From the NCBI GenBank assembly GCA_937900485.1, contig CALCEL010000056.1, positions 1 to 20,516 on the forward strand: a DNA stretch of 20,516 nucleotides, in the 5' to 3' direction. The notes beneath the pieces were generated by a model, which was given only the letters and a program-made list of their open reading frames with translations, made no database searches and had not been told where the DNA came from. This document shows, piece by piece, positions 6,757-12,375 of this stretch. Position 1 is the stretch's first letter. Each line of letters opens with the position of its first letter. The stretch is from an uncultured Prevotellaceae bacterium (GTDB taxonomy: Bacteria; Bacteroidota; Bacteroidia; Bacteroidales; Bacteroidaceae). The position numbers and the translations under genes were made by a program.

Positions 6757-7770
6757 ATGTATATATTAGCCATTGAATCGTCATGTGATGACACGAGTGC
6801 AGCTGTCCTCCGTGACGGAATATTGTTGAGTAACGTGACAGCCTCACAGGCAGTTCACGAGGCGTACGGTGGTGTGGTGCCCGAGCTGGCATCACGCGCG
6901 CATCAGCAGAATATCGTGCCTGTGGTTGATCAGGCACTCAAGAGAGCCGGCATTGAAAGGACTGACATCAACGCCGTGGCTTTCACGAGGGGCCCGGGTC
7001 TCATGGGCTCTTTGTTGGTCGGCGTCAGCTTCGCAAAAGGATTGGCTCGTAGCTTGAGTGTACCTATGATTGACGTTAACCATCTTCAGGGACATGTGTT
7101 GGCGCATTTCATCAAAGAGAGCGAGGATGATAACGATCAACCTGAGTTCCCGTTCATCTGTCTGCTGGTCAGTGGAGGAAACTCCCAGATCATCAAGGTT
7201 AACTCGTATAAGGATATGGAGATAATCGGACAGACAATTGATGACGCTGCGGGTGAGGCGATAGACAAATGCTCTAAGGTGATGGGATTAGGATATCCTG
7301 GAGGACCGATAATAGACAAGCTGGCGCGTGTGGGTAATCCGGACGCTTACCAGTTCGCTAAGCCGAGCATAGCTGGATATGACTACAGCTTCTCCGGTCT
7401 TAAGACGTCGTTCTTGTATAATCTCCGTGACTGGATGAAGGACGACCCGGACTTTATCGAGCATCACAAGGAGGACCTTGCGGCGTCTCTCGAGAAGACC
7501 ATAGTGGACATCCTCATGAACAAATTACGTAAGGCGGTAAAGGACACGGGAATAACTCAGGTGGCAGTGGCTGGCGGAGTGTCTGCCAACAATGGTCTCA
7601 GAAACGCATTCCGCGATCATGCCAAGAGGTATGGATGGAAAATCTTCATACCAAAGTTCAGTTATACGACAGACAATGCGGCGATGATAGGCATAACAGG
7701 TTATTTCAAATACCTGGACAATGACTTTGCCGCCATCGACTTGCCTGCTTATGCGAGAATGGAGAAGTGA
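6757..7770 (+). CDS. tsaD: tRNA N6-threonylcarbamoyladenosine transferase TsaD
   Basis: TsaD transfers the threonylcarbamoyl group made by TsaC to A37 of ANN-reading tRNAs, working with TsaB and TsaE in the cytoplasm. The 337-residue protein opens with LAIESSCDDT. It has the metal-binding pair H109 and H113 in HLQGH, and the third ligand D306 in FSYTTDNAAMIG. The nucleotide-binding loops SGGNSQ (139-144), FSGLKTSF (202-209) and GGVSANN (263-269) of the ASKHA fold are also present. SGGN replaces the more common SGGH, a variant I believe also occurs in other Bacteroidetes. A TTG two codons upstream is possible, but ATG at 6757 matches the usual N-terminus. It is probably co-transcribed with map upstream and with rsmE, which starts 75 bp downstream. 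Confidence 0.97.
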   Translation: MYILAIESSCDDTSAAVLRDGILLSNVTASQAVHEAYGGVVPELASRAHQQNIVPVVDQALKRAGIERTDINAVAFTRGPGLMGSLLVGVSFAKGLARSLSVPMIDVNHLQGHVLAHFIKESEDDNDQPEFPFICLLVSGGNSQIIKVNSYKDMEIIGQTIDDAAGEAIDKCSKVMGLGYPGGPIIDKLARVGNPDAYQFAKPSIAGYDYSFSGLKTSFLYNLRDWMKDDPDFIEHHKEDLAASLEKTIVDILMNKLRKAVKDTGITQVAVAGGVSANNGLRNAFRDHAKRYGWKIFIPKFSYTTDNAAMIGITGYFKYLDNDFAAIDLPAYARMEK

Positions 7771-7845
7771 TGACTGGTTCATTGCTTTTTACTATAGGCT
7801 AAAGATTAGTGATGTGACCTTTTGAGGTGCTAATAAAGTGATGTT

Positions 7846-8592
7846 ATGAAAGAGGTACGATATTTCTATGTGCCGGAGGCCGCTCAGTCTGCGGAGTTGC
7901 CGGAAGAGGAGTGTCAGCATGCTGTCAGGGTGCTTCGTATGTCGCCTGATGACGAGATGGTGTTGATGGACGGTGCCGGTTTTTTCTATAAGGCTCATGT
8001 CACTGAGGTGAATAAAAAACATTGTTTTTATGCTATAGACGAGGTCTTGCCGCAGCAAAGACAATGGAAAGGACATCTGCATCTGGCTATGGCTCCCACA
8101 AAGAACATGGACAGGACGGAGTGGATGTGTGAGAAAGCTACGGAGATCGGATTTGATGAGCTGACGTTTCTTCGCTGTAAGTTCTCTGAGCGTACGGTTA
8201 TAAAGACGGAGAGGGTGGAGAAGATTGTCGTTGCGGCCGTCAAGCAGAGCAGAAAGGCATGGAAGCCGGTGGTCAATGAGATGACGGACTTCAAACGTTT
8301 CATCAAAGAGATATGTGACCCGGACTCTCAGTTTTTTCATGTGTGTCCGCAGAAAAGATTCATTTGTCATTGCTACGAGGAGAGTGACCTTGGGGAGAAA
8401 CGCTTGCTTAAAGATTGCCTGAGTAAGGGAGAGGATGCGTTGGTACTCGTCGGCCCGGAGGGCGATTTCTCCATCGACGAGGTGCGTCTGGCTGAGTCCT
8501 GCGGATTCCAGTCTGTATCCCTCGGAGACAGCCGACTGCGTACAGAGACAGCCGCACTCGTGGCTGTGCACATGATGAATCTCTTTAACTGA
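7846..8592 (+). CDS. rsmE: 16S rRNA (uracil-1498-N3)-methyltransferase RsmE
   Basis: RsmE is a SAM-dependent SPOUT methyltransferase that modifies U1498 of 16S rRNA in assembled 30S subunits. The 248 residues are the normal family length. Residues 1-70 form the PUA-like RNA-binding domain, with HAVRVLR at 25-31. The SPOUT domain carries EKATEIG (96-102), QSRKAW (144-149), GPEGDF (203-208) in the knotted SAM site and LGDSRLRTETAA (226-237), which closes the active site. GPEGDF in place of GPEGGF is a minor variant. It lies 75 bp after tsaD and 28 bp before the lipoprotein gene, consistent with a continuing operon. Confidence 0.95.
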   Translation: MKEVRYFYVPEAAQSAELPEEECQHAVRVLRMSPDDEMVLMDGAGFFYKAHVTEVNKKHCFYAIDEVLPQQRQWKGHLHLAMAPTKNMDRTEWMCEKATEIGFDELTFLRCKFSERTVIKTERVEKIVVAAVKQSRKAWKPVVNEMTDFKRFIKEICDPDSQFFHVCPQKRFICHCYEESDLGEKRLLKDCLSKGEDALVLVGPEGDFSIDEVRLAESCGFQSVSLGDSRLRTETAALVAVHMMNLFN

Positions 8593-8620
8593 TTTGTGGT
8601 GTAATCATTTTTATTTTTAT

Positions 8621-10093
8621 ATGAGAAGACTTTTTTCTTTTTCTCTTTGTTTACTCTTATTGTTTGTTGTCTGTTCTTGTACTAAGACCGACTATAGGTC
8701 TGTCATTCCTGCCGACGCCACCCTCGTGGCTTCTGTCGACATGAGGTCTATAGCGGAGAAAAGTGATATAGGTGCGTCTGATATGATGAAAAAGGTAAGG
8801 GACGTCGTGACGTCGTCTGTCAAGGATGACGAGGCGGACAAGATCAGCGCTTTTCTCTCTGCGCCGTCTGAGCTTGGCATAGACTTCACTGAGCGTGTCT
8901 ACATCTTCAAGATGAGGGATGGTCTCATGGGAGCGGTGATGAAGGTGTATGACGCTGACAAGTTGGAAGCGGCGCTGGACGTCATGTTGAACATGGGCTT
9001 GGCGACAGGGAAGAAGAAAAGCTTCGGTATGAGCGTGGGTGAGCTGATGGATGACTGCTCCTTTGCCTTTGACGACGATATCATGCTGCTGGTGGCAAGT
9101 ATGGGGGGACGTCCTCACTCTTATAGACTCAAGGCCATGGAGCGTCTTGTTGAGTCAGGTGAAGAGAATGCGTTCATCACCTCTGACACCTATGCTGAGA
9201 TGAACTCTCGGGACAATAATGACATTTGCTTCTATGGTGCGATGTCAGTACTGCCGGATGATGTCAGGAACACTCTCATGACTGTACTCCCAAAGGGAAC
9301 GGACGCGCATTGTCTTGGCGATGTGATTTTCGACAACGGGAAGGCTGTTCTGCGATGCTCGCTCTTGGGCGCTGACGAGTCTTCAGAGAAGGCTCTCGAC
9401 GACCTGAACGGCAAGTTCAGACGTTTGGACGGCGATTATAAGGATATGTGTCGTGTCGAAAGCTCGGCTTGGCTTATGTTGGGTGTGGACGGCAAGTGGA
9501 TGTTGGAGACGATAAAGAAGAACGAGACGCCACGTATGTCGTTGGTGGCTGTTGAGCGTGTCATTGACGCCGAGCAGATCATGCGTTCCATCGATGGTGA
9601 CATGTCTGTCGTTTTCCCGTGTCGGGAGTATGTCAATGACTCATCATTGGAATTCGTGGCTAAGGCGCATGTCGTGGACGGCAAGTTCATGGATGACGTG
9701 GATGACTGGAGGCAGTCTCTTGCCGGCACAGGAATGAGGATGAGTCCTAAAGGTAATGGAATGTATGAGGTCATCGGTGATGGACTCTCGTTTGTGTGGG
9801 GACTGAATGGCGCCGACTTCACGGTGAGCACTTTGTCATCACAGATGGATGAGTGCGGAAAGACTCCGAATTGCCCTGATGATATCAGTGACCACATATT
9901 ATATATGTATATAAACCCGTGCACACTCGGATGGTCTCAGCTGAAAGGTAGTGATCTGACGGCAGGTTTGGTGGACCTCAATAAGACGGTGACGTCTGTC
10001 GTCGTCAAGGCGAAGACGGTGAGGGATTATGAGGTTTGTGTGACCGTTAAGGACGGCAACACAAATTTCTTGCGTCAGTTGCTTTTGTGGTGA
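8621..10093 (+). CDS. DUF4836-family exported lipoprotein
   Basis: The 490-residue protein has a hydrophobic signal sequence (residues 4-17) ending in a lipobox-like VCSC, with C20 as likely lipidated cysteine. A second Cys at 18 makes the exact site slightly uncertain. The mature N-terminus, TDYRSVIPADATLVASVDMR, matches the opening typical of DUF4836 lipoproteins of Bacteroidetes: a short linker, a conserved IPADA, then a beta-strand and a small helix. The rest alternates beta strands and helices with no catalytic motif, and the molecular function of the family is not established. The ATG at 8621 is chosen because it places the signal peptide at the terminus; an upstream in-frame TTG at 8594 would add nine residues ahead of it. 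It follows rsmE by 28 bp. Confidence 0.78.
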   Translation: MRRLFSFSLCLLLLFVVCSCTKTDYRSVIPADATLVASVDMRSIAEKSDIGASDMMKKVRDVVTSSVKDDEADKISAFLSAPSELGIDFTERVYIFKMRDGLMGAVMKVYDADKLEAALDVMLNMGLATGKKKSFGMSVGELMDDCSFAFDDDIMLLVASMGGRPHSYRLKAMERLVESGEENAFITSDTYAEMNSRDNNDICFYGAMSVLPDDVRNTLMTVLPKGTDAHCLGDVIFDNGKAVLRCSLLGADESSEKALDDLNGKFRRLDGDYKDMCRVESSAWLMLGVDGKWMLETIKKNETPRMSLVAVERVIDAEQIMRSIDGDMSVVFPCREYVNDSSLEFVAKAHVVDGKFMDDVDDWRQSLAGTGMRMSPKGNGMYEVIGDGLSFVWGLNGADFTVSTLSSQMDECGKTPNCPDDISDHILYMYINPCTLGWSQLKGSDLTAGLVDLNKTVTSVVVKAKTVRDYEVCVTVKDGNTNFLRQLLLW

Positions 10094-10199
10094 TGTGGCG
10101 TATACTATGATGGTGGATATGATTAAACCATATCTTTCGTCGGATGTCTCTAATATGTGACGCATGGTTGGAAATATTAATTAACGTATAAATAAAAAT

Positions 10200-10595
10200 A
10201 TGAGAAAGTCAATATTGTCAGTTGTCATGTTCTGTGCTTTTGCTGCATTCGCTTCTGCGGATGAAGTGATAACAAAACAGCCGGATGGAACGTATGTGGT
10301 TAACACGACAACTCTTTGTGATGTGAAAGGTTATAAGTCTCCGACTCCAGTCGAGGTTTATATCAAAGGTGGTAAGGTGCTGAAGGTCGAGGCGTTGCCA
10401 AATAAGGAGACAAAGTCTTACTTTGCGAAGATAGTGAACGGACTGCTTCCTAAGTATGTCAGCTTAAAAGTGTCAAAAGCCAAGAGACAGGCTAAAGTCC
10501 AGACTGTTGACGTTTGTACCGGTGCCACATTCAGTTGTAAGGCCGTGCAGCAGAACATCATGGCGGCGCTTGATTACTACGAAAAGAACAAATGA
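10200..10595 (+). CDS. Secreted FMN-binding-domain protein, probably covalently flavinylated
   Basis: The 131-residue protein has a clear Sec signal peptide (residues 1-20, ending AFASA before DEV). The mature part resembles a single FMN-binding domain of the kind in NqrC, RnfG and many extracytoplasmic flavoproteins. The C-terminal motif DVCTGAT (104-110) fits the Dxx(S/T)GAT site where ApbE attaches FMN to the last Thr, here T110. Such proteins carry electrons outside the cytoplasmic membrane. No membrane anchor, quinone-binding domain or second domain is present, and no ApbE gene lies in this window. It follows the DUF4836 gene by 106 bp, and I found no consensus promoter in that gap, so read-through from upstream is possible. 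Its redox partner is unknown. Confidence 0.8.
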   Translation: MRKSILSVVMFCAFAAFASADEVITKQPDGTYVVNTTTLCDVKGYKSPTPVEVYIKGGKVLKVEALPNKETKSYFAKIVNGLLPKYVSLKVSKAKRQAKVQTVDVCTGATFSCKAVQQNIMAALDYYEKNK

Positions 10596-10710
10596 TGATT
10601 TTTTTGACGTTAATTGTCATTTAGTGTGTGCTTTTTGCCTATCTCTGTGATTGTGACGTAGGTCGGAAAGTGAAAAAATGATAAATTCGTCAAAATATAA
10701 TATTGCTTTT

Positions 10711-10741
10711 TTTGAAGAGAAGAAAAAAAATCATATATTTG
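10711..10741 (+). promoter_or_regulatory. Strong Bacteroidetes-type promoter
   Basis: TTTG at 10711-10714 and TATATTTG at 10734-10741 are separated by 19 bp, a full match to the consensus. Initiation near 10748 gives a leader of about 125 nt before the methyltransferase ATG at 10873. The remaining part of this intergenic stretch, 10596-10710, shows nothing else I can name. Confidence 0.72.
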
Positions 10742-10747
10742 TGACAC

Positions 10748-10846
10748 TAAAAACTCAAATGACATAAGACATTGATAGATTTTTGGGAAGGATGAACATT
10801 TTTTCATGGGCTGGCAGGCATAGTGATTATGGTTGCCAGTTTTTTT
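10748..10846 (+). ncRNA. Leader RNA or small RNA ending in an intrinsic terminator
   Basis: Between the promoter at 10711-10741 and the gene at 10873 lies a transcript segment of about 99 nt that ends in a terminator hairpin with seven T. A short ATGAA/TTCAT hairpin (about 10792-10807) precedes it. A 21-codon ORF (ATG 10792 to TGA 10855-10857) runs through the terminator. This arrangement suits either a cis-acting attenuator of the downstream gene or a free small RNA. I do not see a cobalamin riboswitch: it is short and I could not find a B12 box. The family is not recognised. Confidence 0.5.
10811..10846 (+). terminator. Intrinsic terminator upstream of the tetrapyrrole methylase gene
   Basis: CTGGCA (10811-10816) pairs with TGCCAG (10834-10839). 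The stem continues through a G-T wobble and one mismatch to CAT/ATG (10819-10821, 10829-10831) around a 7-nt loop. Seven T follow at 10840-10846. It is the only classic hairpin-plus-T-run terminator I found in this window, and it lies 26 bp before a start codon. Confidence 0.7.
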
Positions 10847-10872
10847 GTAAATCATGAAAAACAGTATCATAT

Positions 10873-11529
10873 ATGGTGTATTTTATTTCTTTAGGTCCAG
10901 GTGACATTTCTATGCTGACATGTGAGGCTCGCGACGTTCTGGCGTCAGTCTGTGTCGTCATCGCTTCTGGTAAACGTACAACGGAGCTAGTGAGACGTGT
11001 CTGTGCTAAGGCGGAGTTGATAGAGATGGATATCACGATGTCGTCTGACAGGTGTGCGGCGATGGTTGAGTACGACCGTATTTGCTCATTGATAGAGAGC
11101 CGTGCCAGTTCTCATGACCTTGCCGTTGTAGTCGAGGGCGACTGTTCTGTCTATGCGTCAGTGCATTATGTCATGGATATGCTGGCCGACAAGGGATATG
11201 AGGTGCGTCAGTTACCGGGAGTGCCGAGCTTCGTGGCTGCCGCCGCGCAGGCAGGCATATCACTTGTCTGTCAGGATGAGTCTCTCGTCGTCTTGCCCGG
11301 CTCTTTGTCTTCTGTTAGTCAAATGGCAGATACCACGGTTGTTATGAAACTGTCACGATGCGAGGACTATGTTAAACATTTGATGAGCTCTTCTACTGCT
11401 GACAGCATGGAATTCCATTACTTCGAGAATGTTTGTATGCCTAACTCTTTCTACTCCAAGAATGTACGTGGGATAATGTCCCGTAAATTCCCGTATTTCT
11501 CGTTGATGATCATAAAGAAGAAAAGATAA
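10873..11529 (+). CDS. cobI: Precorrin-2 C20-methyltransferase-like tetrapyrrole methylase
   Basis: The 218-residue protein belongs to the SAM-dependent tetrapyrrole methylase family. The N-terminal loop is ISLGPGDISMLT (5-16). The central SAM-binding loop is VEGDCSVY (87-94), with Cys where GDPS/T is usual. PGVPSFVAAAAQAG (115-128) corresponds to the conserved PGxxS region, and LVVLPG (138-143) plus VVMKL (156-160) follow the CobI/CbiL order. These point to the C20 methylase of cobalamin synthesis, which converts precorrin-2 or cobalt-factor II. It is slightly shorter than typical CobI (about 230-245) and stands alone, with no other cobalamin gene in the window. The GDP-to-GDC change leaves substrate and activity open. 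The ATG lies 26 bp after a terminator-like hairpin, suggesting attenuation. Confidence 0.7.
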   Translation: MVYFISLGPGDISMLTCEARDVLASVCVVIASGKRTTELVRRVCAKAELIEMDITMSSDRCAAMVEYDRICSLIESRASSHDLAVVVEGDCSVYASVHYVMDMLADKGYEVRQLPGVPSFVAAAAQAGISLVCQDESLVVLPGSLSSVSQMADTTVVMKLSRCEDYVKHLMSSSTADSMEFHYFENVCMPNSFYSKNVRGIMSRKFPYFSLMIIKKKR

Positions 11530-11735
11530 TAAGTGTGTGCAGTGGCGGAAATTTTTTTGTCAATGACACGTTTATATATAGAGTCTTGATGCATGTCATG
11601 ATACGAGGTGGAAAAATGGACAATTTGTAGTGTTACCAAATTTCCCATGCCTGTTTTTGATCAAAAAAAGGTTAACTTGTTGATAATCTCAATACAAGGC
11701 TTGTGAAAACTTTGGGTCTCTTTTTTGAAATTCTT

Positions 11736-11818
11736 AGGTTAGGTTATAGTCTATACGCAGGTCTGAGAATTTAAAAATCCTAACCTGAGATTTTCAACGT
11801 CCTAACCTGAGATTTTCA
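11736..11818. repeat. Three 22-bp-spaced repeats with an inverted half-site
   Basis: A 19-bp sequence (TCCTAACCTGAGATTTTCA) occurs exactly at 11778-11796 and 11800-11818. A degenerate copy (CTGAGAATTT at 11763) precedes it, so the CTGAGA cores start at 11763, 11785 and 11807, each 22 bp apart. AGGTTAGG at 11736-11743 is the exact inverse of CCTAACCT at 11779-11786 and 11801-11808. The spacing of about two helical turns suits binding of a protein on one DNA face. Too few copies and too close for CRISPR. Confidence 0.65.
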
Positions 11819-11854
11819 GACGCCGAATAAGGTATCGGAAAATTCCGGAAGTCA

Positions 11855-11884
11855 TTTTTTCGTTGTCACGTGTCAACGGAAAAA
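11855..11884. promoter_or_regulatory. Long inverted repeat centred on CACGTG
   Basis: TTTTTTCGTTG (11855-11865) and CAACGGAAAAA (11874-11884) are complementary apart from one T-G position. The 8-nt centre TCACGTGT is itself nearly symmetric. It could be an operator or, as RNA, a hairpin with flanking T and A runs. No gene end lies close enough to make it an obvious terminator. Confidence 0.45.
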
Positions 11885-12089
11885 GATGAGTTTAGGACAA
11901 TAAAAAATGTGCGAAATGCTATGGACATTCCGTGTGTCTGCATATCTGATATGGCAGATTGTAATTAGCTTTAGCTCTTTCCTTCCCTCAATACTTCTTA
12001 CTGTGTGTGGTGGTCATTTTGAAGATGCCTTTTCAGTGTCTGTTGGCAGCTTTACTATGGATATTAGGGTGTTAATGATGATAATATAG

Positions 12090-12128
12090 GTTAATTAACA
12101 TAATTTAACTAACGGGAAGGTTAAATTA
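12090..12128. promoter_or_regulatory. Operator-like GTTAA inverted repeats upstream of the surface-protein operon
   Basis: GTTAATTAAC (12090-12099) is a perfect 10-bp palindrome. TAATTTAAC (12101-12109) and GTTAAATTA (12120-12128) form a perfect 9-bp inverted repeat with a 10-bp spacer. Both share the core TTAAC/GTTAA. The second repeat covers the position of the -33 box of the promoter candidate at 12144-12151, where a bound regulator could block or aid initiation. Confidence 0.5.
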
Positions 12129-12143
12129 TATTTATTATTTTTT

Positions 12144-12151
12144 TACATTTG
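12144..12151 (+). promoter_or_regulatory. Candidate -7 element for the surface-protein operon
   Basis: TACATTTG matches TAnnTTTG. The -33 position, 19 bp upstream, reads TTAA (12121-12124), only a half match, as in a regulated promoter. Initiation near 12158 would give a leader of about 218 nt containing the fold at 12200-12265. Confidence 0.45.
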
Positions 12152-12199
12152 TCAACTGACATTTGTGTCATATGTAAGAGTGAGAGAAATATTTAATCA

Positions 12200-12265
12200 A
12201 TTGACTACTAACCGTAATGCCACGGTCTCCATGAATAGCCGTATTGCTATTCTTACGGAGTCAAT
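12200..12265 (+). ncRNA. Structured leader element with nested helices
   Basis: ATTGACT (12200-12206) pairs with AGTCAAT (12259-12265). After a 5-nt bulge, CCGTAA (12212-12217) pairs with TTACGG (12253-12258). Inside, GAATAGC (12233-12239) pairs with GCTATTC (12246-12252) around CGTATT, stacked directly on the middle helix. A competing hairpin ACCGT/ACGGT (12211-12215, 12222-12226) would disrupt the middle helix. All pairs are Watson-Crick, 20 in total within 66 nt. It matches no RNA family I recognise. It lies about 110 nt before the ATG at 12376. Orientation is assumed from the downstream gene. Confidence 0.5.
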
Positions 12266-12304
12266 ATGAAAAGATTCAGTATTATGTATATATTAAACTA
12301 AGTC

Positions 12305-12328
12305 TCGGCGATTATATCTATGCGCCGA
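12305..12328 (+). promoter_or_regulatory. Leader hairpin before the giant secreted protein gene
   Basis: TCGGCG (12305-12310) pairs with CGCCGA (12323-12328) around a 12-nt A/T-rich loop. No T-run follows; a G tract does. It lies 47 bp before the ATG and would be part of the mRNA leader. Its role is unknown. Confidence 0.4.
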
Positions 12329-12330
12329 AC

Positions 12331-12337
12331 GGGGGGG
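12331..12337 (+). repeat. Seven-G homopolymer in the leader
   Basis: A run of seven G stands out in an A/T-rich region, 38 bp before the ATG at 12376. Tracts of this kind can vary in length by slippage. Seven is near the lower limit, so this is only a possible hot spot. Confidence 0.4.
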
Positions 12338-12375
12338 TATATCATTTTGAGAATATATAATTAATAAAGTGAAAT

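Larger units (their letters stand above)
11530..12375. other. 846-bp gene-free regulatory region
   Basis: No convincing gene was found. The longest plus-strand reading frame (11907-12089, 60 codons) has no family signal. The region is A/T-rich and holds many symmetric elements, most listed separately. Additional ones are a perfect 14-bp palindrome TTTTTGATCAAAAA at 11654-11667, an 11-bp palindrome TATAG-T-CTATA at 11745-11755, and TGACA-TTTG-TGTCA at 12157-12170 just after the promoter candidate. A tiny reading frame (ATG 12266, 11 codons) lies in the presumed leader. The density of such elements suggests complex control of the 12376 operon. Confidence 0.6.

Noticed and set aside
7792..8571. 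Minus-strand ORF of 259 codons opposite rsmE
   Set aside because: RsmE on the plus strand has all family motifs; the antisense product has no recognisable feature.
9436..9924. Minus-strand ORF of 162 codons opposite the DUF4836 gene
   Set aside because: Ser/Thr/Pro-rich antisense shadow of a coherent lipoprotein gene.
10748..10846. Cobalamin riboswitch
   Set aside because: Tempting because a CobI-like gene follows, but the leader is short and lacks a recognisable B12 box.
10610..10870. Minus-strand ORF of 86 codons between the FMN and CobI-like genes
   Set aside because: It overlaps the plus-strand promoter and terminator and reads as Phe/Tyr/Lys-rich A/T DNA.
11763..11818. CRISPR array
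   Set aside because: Only three units, 22 bp apart with no room for spacers, and no cas genes.
11907..12089. Plus-strand ORF of 60 codons in the large intergenic region
   Set aside because: Hydrophobic, but no family resemblance and no convincing start signal; kept only as a remote possibility.
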